A stretch of 64,000 nt of DNA from Treponema primitia ZAS-1 (lineage in GTDB: Bacteria; Spirochaetota; Spirochaetia; Treponematales; Breznakiellaceae): contig NZ_AEEA01000050.1 of the NCBI RefSeq assembly GCF_000297095.1, positions 62,001-126,000 on the forward strand, given 5' to 3'. A model generated the notes under the pieces. It was not told where the DNA came from, did no database searches, and saw only the letters and a program-made list of their open reading frames with translations. The translations under genes were made by a program, and so were the position numbers. Every line of letters starts with the position of its first letter. Position 1 is the stretch's first letter. Positions 26,264-34,784 of this stretch are shown piece after piece.

Positions 26264-26497
26264 TCAGTCCAGGATTTCCAAAACCGCATGTTTCCCGTCT
26301 TTAGCGGTGGCGGCCTGGAGAACGGTTCTTATTGCCTTAGCGATACGGCCGTGTTTACCGATAACCTTACCGATATCCCCCGCCGCTACTCTCAGTTCCA
26401 GGATGGTAGACTTTTCGCCCTCCACCACCGTTACCTCAACCGAAGCGGGATCATCAACAAGGGATTTTACAATGTACTCAACCAGATCCTTTTCCAT
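26264..26497 (-). CDS. khpA: KH-domain RNA-binding protein KhpA
   Basis: 77 residues, one KH domain with the GxxG loop IGKHGRIAKAIRTVLQAA. AGGAG lies 5 bases before ATG 26497, favouring it over GTG 26503. KhpA binds RNA widely and is usually encoded next to rpsP, as here. Confidence 0.93.
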   Translation of the reverse strand: MEKDLVEYIVKSLVDDPASVEVTVVEGEKSTILELRVAAGDIGKVIGKHGRIAKAIRTVLQAATAKDGKHAVLEILD

Positions 26498-26550
26498 AGA
26501 CACTCCTGGGACCTAAGTCCCTTGGGACTAAAAGTCCCCTAAAACAAAAA

Positions 26551-26799
26551 TTATAAGGAGATGTTCTTCTTGTTCAGGATCCTGCGAACCGTATCGGTTG
26601 CGGTAGCTCCGTTTTGAAGCCAAACCTTAACCCTATCCGCATCGAATACAATCTGCTTATCTTCCGCTTCAATGGGGTGATAATATCCCAATTCTTCGAT
26701 TGTTATGCCGTCCCGAGGCGCCCGTTTATCGATAACCACAATGCGGTAATAGGGGCGTTTCTTAGTTCCGAATTTCTTGAGCCGTATTCTGGCGCTCAT
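26551..26799 (-). CDS. rpsP: 30S ribosomal protein S16
   Basis: 82 residues from ATG 26799 (GGAGGATC upstream). RIRLKKFGTKKRPYYRIVV and DKRAPRDG are diagnostic. First gene of the long minus-strand run that reaches luxS, behind a consensus promoter. Confidence 0.97.
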   Translation of the reverse strand: MSARIRLKKFGTKKRPYYRIVVIDKRAPRDGITIEELGYYHPIEAEDKQIVFDADRVKVWLQNGATATDTVRRILNKKNISL

Positions 26800-26843
26800 G
26801 AAGATCCTCCTATGTTGCCCTCTATCCGAGAGCATGAAATGCT

Positions 26844-26872
26844 ATTATACGAAGTAGATCATTTTTAGTCAA
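26844..26872 (-). promoter_or_regulatory. Consensus sigma-70 promoter of the rpsP-luxS gene run
   Basis: Minus strand: -35 TTGACT (26867-26872), 17 bp spacer, -10 TATAAT (26844-26849). Best promoter in the window, about 45 bases before ATG 26799. Confidence 0.85.
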
Positions 26873-26896
26873 TTATACAGGACCAAATTAACGCCC

Positions 26897-26925
26897 TTGA
26901 CGCTCTCCATTTTCTGGACTATCCA
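26897..26925 (+). promoter_or_regulatory. Candidate promoter with very short leader
   Basis: -35 TTGACG (26897-26902), 17 bp spacer, -10 TATCCA (26920-26925). The first ATG of the next gene lies only 12 bases after the -10 box and has no Shine-Dalgarno site, so a near-leaderless message is possible. Confidence 0.35.
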
Positions 26926-26936
26926 TATATTAACTC

Positions 26937-29672
26937 ATGATGCAGATGTTGTTTTCCTTACAATTTCAGTCTCAACTTCGCCGTACCAGACCAAGTCTGA
27001 TCACTTCCCTGGAAAACGCCATTATTCGGGCGGCGGAGACATCCGGGGCCAAGGTCCGAGCGGAACACCGCTGTATCACCGCTTCTTTTGATGAGAATAC
27101 CATAGGGTTCGGTTTGGATATACGTCTGGTTCTGGAAGCTGTTCTCCAGGCCCTCAAAAGGACCGATTCAGAACTTTATGGACATGCCTGTATCTTTGGC
27201 CAGGATATTGCCGAGGATGGCTCGGCTATGCTCCGTCAACTGTCCCGTATTTCCGGTGGTACCGGGATCTGGTGTTCCGAACCTTTGCGGCGCTTGCTGG
27301 ACCCCTATGTGGTTTTTGACGAGCCCCCCGGTAACGATGCCGTGGAGACGCTGCTTTCCACTTATTGGCAGATACGGGAGCTAAAAACCCTTATTCGGCT
27401 CGGGGCCTTAAGTTCCCCCTACGGCGAACAGATCCAATCCGTCCTAAGCCAGGGCAATGGCCGGAGGGTGGTACTGATGGGCCCCGGCTATATTGGCAAG
27501 CGGGAAGCCCTTTCCCGGTATGCCGGGACCATCCTGGGCGATTACCCCCCCCTGGTTATCCGTTTCGGTTCCGGTGGAACCGGTTTGAGCTGTATCACCG
27601 ATGCCTTAAGCCCTCCTATCCGGAACCTTATCCCCCCGGAAAAGCTGGAAACCCTGGATGCCATGGGGGCTTTTATTTTTAAGGAACGTCTTGAAGATGA
27701 ATTTACCCCCTTTGCGATCCGGAAAACCGGTCATTTTTTGCGAATACTCCTGGAAAATTATATCGGCCTTGCCTTAAACCGGGGAATTAGTCCGGTGATC
27801 CTCCTGGAGGACATCCATCTGGCGAATCCGGCGGCAGCACAGGTCTTTATCGATTATTATGGTTTAAATAATCCTGAGAATACCGATGTGCACATTTACG
27901 GAACCTGCTTGAGCGCGCCGGCATCGGGGGATCCTGATGCGGAGTCTAAACCAGTATTGGGGAGTTGGGCAGCAGTTTTCCCCCGGATATTGCGGGTATC
28001 CCCGGAATTTTTGGCGTCCCCGGCAGATTCTTCACAGATCCCCCAGGATTTGTGGGAGATAGCCTATGCGGCAGCCCTTTTCCGACAATATTTTCCGCCC
28101 TTCCTGTTTCTCCGGCTTTTTGAGGAGGAGGGGAAAAATCCTGCTATGATTTCCCGGGCGCTGGATATGCTTGTTTCCCTGGGGCTCCTTGAAATTACCG
28201 AGGATCCTCTACCGGGAGAAAGGAGGCTGGGGGACGGCAAGGATCGGATACAAAAGATGGTACAGAACCGTCTCCTCGCCTTGGTTAAAGCCGGGAAATT
28301 GCGCCCCGGGTTTAAGTTACTCCAAGCTCTGACGGATCTAGGGCTTCCAGCCTCCGAGGAACTGGCCCTGGAAGCGCTGCGGAGGGATTTGATAAACGGA
28401 ACCTGTGGGGCGCTGCGGAGGTCTATTGAGGAATCCCGTTTTGAGGAACTTGTTGGGTCCTCCCACATACCGGCGTTACTGTATATTTTTCGGACCCTGG
28501 AAAGCTTACTCTGGGGAAATGATGGGGATATAAGCGCCGCTTTTGGGGAGCCGCCGCCGGAGGAAGAAGTTCCATCCTATAAGGTGCGACTCCTTTCCTA
28601 TGTGAGCTCCTATAAGTTGGGGATCCACGATACGGACAAGGCCGTAGAACTGATAAAGGAAGCCATGCACATAAGCCAGGGCCTGCCCGGCAACAGAGGG
28701 CTCGCCCAGGCATACCGTTTATTTTCCTTGGTGAACCTGTCCAAGGGGCGGCTCTCCGACTCCATTGAGTATTTTTCCTTTGCCATGGAACAGGCGGAAA
28801 AATCCGAAGATTTTGAGGAATACGCCCTATCCGCCTATTATGCCGCCGCTACGCAATTTCTTTTTGGTAATATCGCCAAGGCGGAACGGCTGGCCCTCAA
28901 GGCGGAGGAGACCGCCCTCAGTGCGGGGCTCTCCGCCTGGGCGGACCGGGCACGGTTTCTCCGGGGAAAACTCCTCTTTGAATCCGGCCGGTACAAGGAG
29001 TCCCTGGATATGTTCGCTGAGCTGCGGCACAATCCCTTTAGCGCCCTCCCGGAAGCGGCGGTGGATATCCTGGAAGCTTGGGCCTACCGGTCTGCAGTTT
29101 TTCTTGGAAGTGATGAAATCCCCGCACCGCTTGTAACGAAGTTTCCAAATACTGACGCCCGTTTTTTTGAAATTGAAGCTTCCTATTTAGCAGGGGACTA
29201 CCAAAGAACCGTAGAACTTTCGGACAGGCTCCTGGGTGAACTGCCGGATCAGGAATTCCTCTTTATTGAGCAGCCCGACTGGCGGAGCGGTTTTTTCCAG
29301 GGAGAATTGCTGCTCTTTTCGCTAAAGGAATTCCGGTCCTCCATGATTTCCGCCTACCGCGCTCTGGCCCTCTGCCGTCTGGGCAAGGCCGGTCGTGAGG
29401 ATGCCCGCCGCAGCATAGAGTTGATTATCCAGGATGAACGGCTTTCCGATATGGATCCCAACAGCGCTTTTTACTTTTTCGCCTACTATTGTATCCTTGG
29501 TGAATCCGGGGCCCTTGAGGTAGACATGGACACCGCCGTCAGCATGGCCTACAAGCGCCTTCAGCGCAGGGCCAGCCGCATTGACGATGCGGATATAAAC
29601 AGGTCTTTCCTTTCCCGTCATTACTGGAACGGAGCGCTTAGCCGGGCTGCGAAGGAACATAAGCTGATATAG
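26937..29672 (+). CDS. Large protein with degenerate AAA-type ATPase and TPR-like repeats
   Basis: 911 residues, not recognised as a named family. The first about 130 residues (ASFDENTIGFGLDIRLVLEA, GIWCSEPLRRLLDPYVVFDEPP) loosely recall a worn class III cyclase domain. A nucleotide-binding region follows with a damaged Walker A (GPGYIGKRE, residues about 182-189, Arg where Ser/Thr is expected) and Walker B VILLEDIH (Glu 291, Asp 292). From about residue 520 helical TPR-like repeats continue to the end (YSAYYAAATQFLFGNIAKAERLALKAEE). The layout resembles STAND/LuxR-type ATPase regulators but lacks a DNA-binding domain. No Shine-Dalgarno site precedes ATG 26937. Confidence 0.75.
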   Translation: MMQMLFSLQFQSQLRRTRPSLITSLENAIIRAAETSGAKVRAEHRCITASFDENTIGFGLDIRLVLEAVLQALKRTDSELYGHACIFGQDIAEDGSAMLRQLSRISGGTGIWCSEPLRRLLDPYVVFDEPPGNDAVETLLSTYWQIRELKTLIRLGALSSPYGEQIQSVLSQGNGRRVVLMGPGYIGKREALSRYAGTILGDYPPLVIRFGSGGTGLSCITDALSPPIRNLIPPEKLETLDAMGAFIFKERLEDEFTPFAIRKTGHFLRILLENYIGLALNRGISPVILLEDIHLANPAAAQVFIDYYGLNNPENTDVHIYGTCLSAPASGDPDAESKPVLGSWAAVFPRILRVSPEFLASPADSSQIPQDLWEIAYAAALFRQYFPPFLFLRLFEEEGKNPAMISRALDMLVSLGLLEITEDPLPGERRLGDGKDRIQKMVQNRLLALVKAGKLRPGFKLLQALTDLGLPASEELALEALRRDLINGTCGALRRSIEESRFEELVGSSHIPALLYIFRTLESLLWGNDGDISAAFGEPPPEEEVPSYKVRLLSYVSSYKLGIHDTDKAVELIKEAMHISQGLPGNRGLAQAYRLFSLVNLSKGRLSDSIEYFSFAMEQAEKSEDFEEYALSAYYAAATQFLFGNIAKAERLALKAEETALSAGLSAWADRARFLRGKLLFESGRYKESLDMFAELRHNPFSALPEAAVDILEAWAYRSAVFLGSDEIPAPLVTKFPNTDARFFEIEASYLAGDYQRTVELSDRLLGELPDQEFLFIEQPDWRSGFFQGELLLFSLKEFRSSMISAYRALALCRLGKAGREDARRSIELIIQDERLSDMDPNSAFYFFAYYCILGESGALEVDMDTAVSMAYKRLQRRASRIDDADINRSFLSRHYWNGALSRAAKEHKLI
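29131..29147 (+). repeat. Degenerate copy of the dispersed ORF repeat
   Basis: TTGTAACGAAGTTTCC, encoding LVTKFP in the TPR region. Three-prime half is not conserved, so this is a weak member. Confidence 0.4.
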
Positions 29673-29674
29673 GG

Positions 29675-30337
29675 TTAGTCCTGTTTAAAAAACTTCATCG
29701 TATAATCAAGCTGTTTAATGCCCAGTTCTTGCTCCGCCTGGGCCAGGCAGGAGGCAAATGAAAATACCAGGGTCATCATATCCCGGCCGCTCCCGGCGTT
29801 GAACCGGTGCTCCGCATCCTGCTTCCGGATACCGCTCAACCAGACTTTAAAGTCGGGAAACTGTACGATTCCATACACAATGTCATTCACCAGATCCTTA
29901 CGGTACAGGAGTACTACCTCCTCACTCTTTTCGTAGGAAACCGCAGGAACCGAGGACCATTGGTAGCCGTCCTGGGTGATTCTGCGGAGGAGATCGCTGA
30001 GGACAAAAATAAGGTCGCTGTATTTGATATGACTTAGATAATGGTACTCTTCGATTTTTTCCGCCGTCCGTATTTCCACATAATCCGCTTCGTTCCTATC
30101 ATCGTAATAGACGGTCATCTCAGGGTTAATGTCCATGAGGAGATCCTCATCTTCGAAATCTTCATCCGTCGGATCCACCGGACTTGCAGATTCCAGTATA
30201 GTGTCCAGCAGGGTATTGGTGTCCGGAGGATCCGACGGGTCCGGAGGATTCGTCGAATCCGGAGGATTCGCTGCCAAAGCGAAGGGGGCCAGGAAAAACC
30301 ATATGAGGATACCGAACGCCGGTTTAGTCTTAGTCAT
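29675..30337 (-). CDS. Exported protein with Pro-Asp repeat near N-terminus, function unknown
   Basis: 220 residues. Signal peptide (about 1-22, ending FALAA) followed by a short repeat NPPDSTNPPDPSDPPD encoded by imperfect GGATTCGTCGAATCC-like DNA repeats at 30225-30275, then an acidic stretch and a soluble domain. No family recognised. It is the last of three minus-strand genes (32260 to 29675) that look co-transcribed. Converges with the large AAA/TPR gene, two bases between stops. Confidence 0.75.
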   Translation of the reverse strand: MTKTKPAFGILIWFFLAPFALAANPPDSTNPPDPSDPPDTNTLLDTILESASPVDPTDEDFEDEDLLMDINPEMTVYYDDRNEADYVEIRTAEKIEEYHYLSHIKYSDLIFVLSDLLRRITQDGYQWSSVPAVSYEKSEEVVLLYRKDLVNDIVYGIVQFPDFKVWLSGIRKQDAEHRFNAGSGRDMMTLVFSFASCLAQAEQELGIKQLDYTMKFFKQD

Positions 30338-30348
30338 CGTCTACTCCA

Positions 30349-31059
30349 TTATAGCACACTGAACCTAAGCCCGGCACCAAATCGCCAGCCCTCAATAGAC
30401 GGCAGGGACTCGCCGGTCCAGAGACGGTAGATCGGGAACCAGACCCGGAGGTCTAAACCCATGCGTAACTTTTCTGTTACGGTAAAGTCCATGCCTGTGC
30501 CGATAACCGGCATGAACCAGCGGCCCTGGCCCCAGAAATAGGCGGCAATGTCACTGGTCTGCTTGGAGGCATCCTTTTCATCCTCGCCTTCAAGTCCATC
30601 CGCGATAAGGCAGATACGCAGATCCGCTGCGGGGCCGCCGTAGACACGGAGACGCAGGGTATCGGTAAGGGGGAAGGTCTTTAAAGCCTGGACACCCAGG
30701 ATGGAACCGATCACAAAGGCGGAACGGTTCTCCGGATTGGCCGGGATGGTCCGATCCAGCTTGTAACTGTAGGCGTAATAGGTACCGTAAAAATCCAGGG
30801 ACAGCTCTATTTGAAGGGATTTAACCAGAGGCAGAAGCCAGGCCGCCGAGATGCCGGCGGAAGGCAGGATAGGTCCGGAATCCGAGTCCAGGCCGTTATC
30901 TTCGGGAAAGATAAGAACAGAGCCCCGAAAGGCTAGGGTAAATTTTTCCGCGGGGAGCTTCGCTGGAAGTTCCGGAGTGGTCTCTGCCCCCAGGGGAAGG
31001 GCGGTAAGAACAGAAACAAAAAACACCGCCAAAAAAACTATTCGGGGGACGGATCTCAT
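30349..31059 (-). CDS. Putative outer-membrane beta-barrel protein
   Basis: 236 residues from ATG 31059. Cleavable signal peptide (PRIVFLAVFFVSVLTALPLGAE) and then repeated amphipathic strands with Gly/aromatic turns (LQIELSLDFYGTYYAYSYKL, GLDLRVWFPIYRLW), ending in FRFSVL with a hydrophobic last residue as in Treponema outer-membrane proteins. A dispersed repeat copy (30947-30968) encodes ELPAKLPAE directly after the signal peptide. Family not recognised. Four bases follow the upstream lipoprotein stop. Confidence 0.7.
   Translation of the reverse strand: MRSVPRIVFLAVFFVSVLTALPLGAETTPELPAKLPAEKFTLAFRGSVLIFPEDNGLDSDSGPILPSAGISAAWLLPLVKSLQIELSLDFYGTYYAYSYKLDRTIPANPENRSAFVIGSILGVQALKTFPLTDTLRLRVYGGPAADLRICLIADGLEGEDEKDASKQTSDIAAYFWGQGRWFMPVIGTGMDFTVTEKLRMGLDLRVWFPIYRLWTGESLPSIEGWRFGAGLRFSVL
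30947..30968 (-). repeat. Dispersed ORF-internal repeat, copy 5
   Basis: Minus strand reads TTCCAGCGAAGCTCCCCGCG plus GA, encoding LPAKLPAE just after the signal peptide of the barrel protein. Four mismatches to the consensus. Confidence 0.6.
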
Positions 31060-31063
31060 AGCT

Positions 31064-32260
31064 TTAGTATAACACATTCGTCCCGGCCAAAACAAACCCT
31101 GCGGCGCCTACATTCCAGCCATCCTGTTCTTCCCAGGTTCCCAGTACCGCCCGGGAGGGAGCCTCATCGGGGAAGGTCAGGGTGATCAACGCGGCGCCGG
31201 TATAGACAAAGTCCTGGGGCAGCGGGGGGAGGGCGAATTCCCGGATCCTAACCGTATCCCCCGTTGTTACTCCGATAAAGCCTTGCCCGGCGGGATTGAT
31301 AAGCAGGGCGATAGCTTCGGTAGAATCGCTGTTGCCGCTATGGTAGTAACCGGGGTATATCAGGACATTCTCCTGGATATTTTTCATCGCCGCAGGTGTT
31401 GCGTAATAACGGAGGCTGGGGAATTCCGGGGAAACCACCCCTGCAATGCCAGGGAAAGCTCCGTTTCCCAGGGATGCCTCCAGAACCTGTTGCAGCGGGG
31501 CCGGAGCCTGTTCCGGCGTGCGCGGTTGGAAGGCGTTCTGTAAGGCTCCGGGAGAGGACGGTTCCCCGGCAAGGGAAAGGTTGGCGGTACGGAAATATCC
31601 AAGCCCCTGGATGGTTCCCCCCTTTTTTATCGCCCGGTAATACCACTGTTCATCCGGTCCTTCCTGCAGCTCCTCCAGATCCCAGCCGTCCTCCGGGGGA
31701 AGATCCGCAAAAGCGGGGATATCCAGTTCCCTTATTCCGGCGCCGGGTTTTAAGCCCCAGACCCGGGGCGAAGGCGGGGGGAGTTTGTTATCAATAAAAT
31801 AATCGTTCCGGTATATCATGGCTGCGGGTATATCGTCAAAGAAGAAAAGGGACTCTACGGAATAACTCTTCCAATAAACACTGTTATCAATGCGGTACAG
31901 GGCTATCCCTGCATCCTCCGTCCCTGTCCAGGGTATAAAAGCCAGGAAGCCCTCCTGGTTTATTCCCAGGATGATCCGGTCATCCTGGGCCAGAATACCT
32001 GCGACACGCAGGGATAGGGGCCAGGGAATAAAGGGGCTTGGGAACGCTTCCTCCGGGGAGGGGATCAACGCCGGTCCATTTTCGCCCAATTCAAACCAGA
32101 GGGGATTCTCTCCGCTCTGTAAAAGCGCCAGGGCATATTGGCCATATTCGGCAGCGGGCGTTTCAGGCAGCGCCGGTTCCGCCAATGCAGGAACCTCTAT
32201 AGGCGCTTTTGAGCAGGCGAGGAGGGAGAGTAAAAACAATAGGGGCAATACAGATGTCAT
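31064..32260 (-). CDS. Putative lipoprotein, function unknown
   Basis: 398 residues. Lipobox LLSLLACSK with Cys about 16. The mature protein is Pro/Glu-rich at first, then a long soluble region with alternating short beta motifs (GILAQDDRIILGINQEGFLAF, GIALYRIDNSVYWKSY) that look like a propeller or WD-type repeat but do not match a family I know. First gene of a probable three-gene operon. Confidence 0.75.
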   Translation of the reverse strand: MTSVLPLLFLLSLLACSKAPIEVPALAEPALPETPAAEYGQYALALLQSGENPLWFELGENGPALIPSPEEAFPSPFIPWPLSLRVAGILAQDDRIILGINQEGFLAFIPWTGTEDAGIALYRIDNSVYWKSYSVESLFFFDDIPAAMIYRNDYFIDNKLPPPSPRVWGLKPGAGIRELDIPAFADLPPEDGWDLEELQEGPDEQWYYRAIKKGGTIQGLGYFRTANLSLAGEPSSPGALQNAFQPRTPEQAPAPLQQVLEASLGNGAFPGIAGVVSPEFPSLRYYATPAAMKNIQENVLIYPGYYHSGNSDSTEAIALLINPAGQGFIGVTTGDTVRIREFALPPLPQDFVYTGAALITLTFPDEAPSRAVLGTWEEQDGWNVGAAGFVLAGTNVLY

Positions 32261-32445
32261 ACTACAATAACGGTATAAAACATAGAGAATTTAACCACAA
32301 ACCGCAGGGATTACTCTACCACCCTGCCGTACCGCGGCACAGGCAGTAAGAAGAATTCCACCACGAAGGACATGAAGGGACACAAAGGTGAATAGGAAAA
32401 GATCATAGGACTCCCAGTTTAGCCTCTTAGAACCATTGCATGGCT
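32261..32445. other. Intergenic region with CCACGAAGGACA-type repeat
   Basis: No gene seen. Bases 32361-32388 read CCACGAAGGACATGAAGGGA and on to CACAAAGG, a degenerate 9-10 bp periodic sequence of a kind found between genes in many unrelated bacteria. A short GC inverted motif (CCGCGG near 32335) also lies here. Confidence 0.5.
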
Positions 32446-33291
32446 TCACCGGCGGTTCCACATCCACACCCCCCTGCTTACCCGGAGTATGCCCTCGACG
32501 GAAACGTAGGTATCCGAGCGGGGGGTGACCATAAACCGGAATCCCACCCCCGGTTCCGGAAACATGGGTTTGGCGAAAGGGGACGGTCCGGCGAAGGGGC
32601 CCTCCGCTCCATGGTCCCCGGTTTTAGCCAGAGCATTCCTGGGTACCAGAAGTTCTTCCCCTTTCTGGGCCGTGATACGCCGCCGGTCGAAGCCGGATTG
32701 GACCGTACGGATCGCTATATCATGCCAGTCCGCCCGCCAGGGATCGTCCCGGATCGCCTCGGGTACCGCATCGCTGCCCATGAGGGTACGGAACCGGGGC
32801 CAGTCGAAGTATTCCGGCCGCCGCTTGTTGAGCGTCGTAGTATCGATGGTTCCGGTTGCGGTGTTTCTGGCTTCGGTCAGTTCCCGGTAGAACCAGGCTT
32901 CCACGCCGCCTTGCCAGCTGAGTTGCAGCTTGCTGCCCGAAGTGTCGAAGGGGAGTATCCCCCCGGCGGGGCGCATTTCCCCCGGGAGTATGCCCCGGCC
33001 GGGCCAGTAGGGGAAGGCCAGAACCGGGGTAGCCCATTCTGAGGCTGCGGCGATGGCGGTTTTACCCCCTCCTGCAGTTTCCAGAGATTGGGGGATGCCC
33101 TGGGGGTTTAACCAGACCAGGCGCCAGTGGGGGCTTCCCAGCATTTCCTGCCACGGGACTGGTAGGGAGGGCAAATTTACGATGTATTCCGGAGGAATAA
33201 CCGGATCTGCGCTACATGCAGCGAAGTTCCCCGCGCAGGCCCCCAGGACCAGGGTTAGGGCGAAAAATAGAAATCCATTATTTCCTTTCAT
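32446..33291 (-). CDS. Putative lipoprotein, function unknown
   Basis: 281 residues from ATG 33291. Signal with lipobox LTLVLGACAG (Cys about 18). The first mature residues (AGNFAACSADP) are encoded by an antisense copy of the dispersed repeat (33216-33237). The rest is a Trp/Pro-rich soluble domain with no recognised family. Divergent from the 33378 gene. A longer start at 33324 is possible; neither start has a good Shine-Dalgarno site. Confidence 0.7.
   Translation of the reverse strand: MKGNNGFLFFALTLVLGACAGNFAACSADPVIPPEYIVNLPSLPVPWQEMLGSPHWRLVWLNPQGIPQSLETAGGGKTAIAAASEWATPVLAFPYWPGRGILPGEMRPAGGILPFDTSGSKLQLSWQGGVEAWFYRELTEARNTATGTIDTTTLNKRRPEYFDWPRFRTLMGSDAVPEAIRDDPWRADWHDIAIRTVQSGFDRRRITAQKGEELLVPRNALAKTGDHGAEGPFAGPSPFAKPMFPEPGVGFRFMVTPRSDTYVSVEGILRVSRGVWMWNRR
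33216..33237 (+). repeat. Dispersed ORF-internal repeat, copy 6 (antisense to its gene)
   Basis: ATGCAGCGAAGTTCCCCGCG plus CA; two mismatches to the consensus. It encodes AGNFAACS on the minus strand, immediately after the lipobox Cys. Confidence 0.7.
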
Positions 33292-33339
33292 ACATAGCTT
33301 ATGTATCGCTTCAGAATTTTGCATTACCGAACTTGTTTA

Positions 33340-33368
33340 TTGCTTAAATTTTTTATTTAATGCATACT
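33340..33368 (+). promoter_or_regulatory. Candidate promoter of the 33378 gene
   Basis: -35 TTGCTT (33340-33345), 17 bp AT-rich spacer, -10 CATACT (33363-33368), only 9 bases before ATG 33378. Confidence 0.4.
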
Positions 33369-33377
33369 ATTTACAGG

Positions 33378-34772
33378 ATGGCTGATACTAGTGATTATCT
33401 AAAGACACTTACCGAGGTTTTGGCTGCCCGGGCAGACTGGCTTGAAAAATCGGAACTGCCCAAATTGAAAGAAGAATTCCGTACTTTTCATACCGCCTTT
33501 GTGGCGCTTTATAAGCTGTTTCTTAAAAAAGGCCTGATCATTGAGGATCCCTATAAAAATGAGGTAAAGATTGGGGAACTTGAGGTGCCGGAAACCGCCC
33601 CCTTCGCCGAGAGTGACTATAAGGACGAGTACAGTCTTCGGCTGTCTTCCTACGATAATCAGCTTGACTTTCTGGTTAATTTCTATCAATTCAGCGTTGA
33701 TTTTCTTACGGTGGAGAAAATAAAGCGTATCCTGGGTTTGGTACGGTTTGTTGACTGGACCCGGCTTAGTAACAACAGTGAAGTGCCTAATAATAAGGCC
33801 ATGATGGAGATCTTAAATGCGGCAAAGGCCGGAGCGGATCCCCTGTCCGCCAGTATCATCAATGAATCCCTGTCCAACCTGTCTAGAACTACCGGAAGTA
33901 TCCTCTCCTACCTCAAATTGGTATCCGATTACAACCGGGAAGCCTATAAACTCGAACTACGAACCACCGTGCTTAGTACTCTGACGGAGTCGGAAGCTTC
34001 GGTAATACCCACCATACGGAAAAAATTCGCCACCGCTATGCCGGGCAAGCCCTTTTATCCGGATTTAGTGGCGGAGCTTGTTAAGGAAGATTCCAATGCG
34101 GGTAAGCCCCTGCGGGATGAGGTCATTAAACAGATGACGGTGCCGGATACCAAGCCGAAAACCGTTTCCCCCCAGATTCTTTTTAAGGGTATCCTGATCG
34201 AGGGGCTCAACGCCATCGGATCGGTTGGTTCGTCCCTGACTGAAGTAGGGGTAAAGATGGATGAAAACGCCGCCCTTCTGGAAAACCGGAAAAATGGCTT
34301 CTGGGACAAACTCAAACGGGTTATCCAGCAGATGTTGAATAAGGAACCGGACCCGACCATCTTCGATGTAGAGTATATGGATCCCGTTAAAGGGGGCCCG
34401 GTCAAGGAAAAGGTAGACTTTGCCCAGTTTAGGGGTGAAATGGATCGTAAGACCCGTACCCTCACCGCCCTGGCATCCCGGAGCGGCGGCGCCTTTGAGA
34501 AGATGCAGTCCATGAACGAGACCCAGCTCATGGGGATGCTGGAAAAAAACATCCGGGAAGTACAGACCATCCATAAAGTTTTAGGCGCCCTGGACGATTT
34601 TTTTAAGATCGAGGCGGGCCGGGAAGACCGGGATAAGGTGAAGGGGATAAAACCGGAACTGGCCACCATGAAAAATGCCATTGTTAAGGCAAACCAGCGG
34701 CGCCACGAGTACAGCGCCCAGAAGGAAGAGGAAGAGCAAATGAGGAAGCTGGGTATCTCCTCCGGTGTATAA
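33378..34772 (+). CDS. Helical cytoplasmic protein of unknown function, spirochete type
   Basis: 464 residues from ATG 33378 (similarity to a typical start is best here; ATG 33360 adds six residues). No signal peptide and no membrane segment. Predicted mostly helical with charged heptad-like stretches at the C-terminus (NQRRHEYSAQKEEEEQMRK). No family recognised; I recall similar long helical proteins only from treponemes, so lineage restriction is possible. It ends 12 bases before the OppA-type gene and the two are probably co-transcribed. Confidence 0.7.
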   Translation: MADTSDYLKTLTEVLAARADWLEKSELPKLKEEFRTFHTAFVALYKLFLKKGLIIEDPYKNEVKIGELEVPETAPFAESDYKDEYSLRLSSYDNQLDFLVNFYQFSVDFLTVEKIKRILGLVRFVDWTRLSNNSEVPNNKAMMEILNAAKAGADPLSASIINESLSNLSRTTGSILSYLKLVSDYNREAYKLELRTTVLSTLTESEASVIPTIRKKFATAMPGKPFYPDLVAELVKEDSNAGKPLRDEVIKQMTVPDTKPKTVSPQILFKGILIEGLNAIGSVGSSLTEVGVKMDENAALLENRKNGFWDKLKRVIQQMLNKEPDPTIFDVEYMDPVKGGPVKEKVDFAQFRGEMDRKTRTLTALASRSGGAFEKMQSMNETQLMGMLEKNIREVQTIHKVLGALDDFFKIEAGREDRDKVKGIKPELATMKNAIVKANQRRHEYSAQKEEEEQMRKLGISSGV

Positions 34773-34784
34773 GGAGTATAGAAC

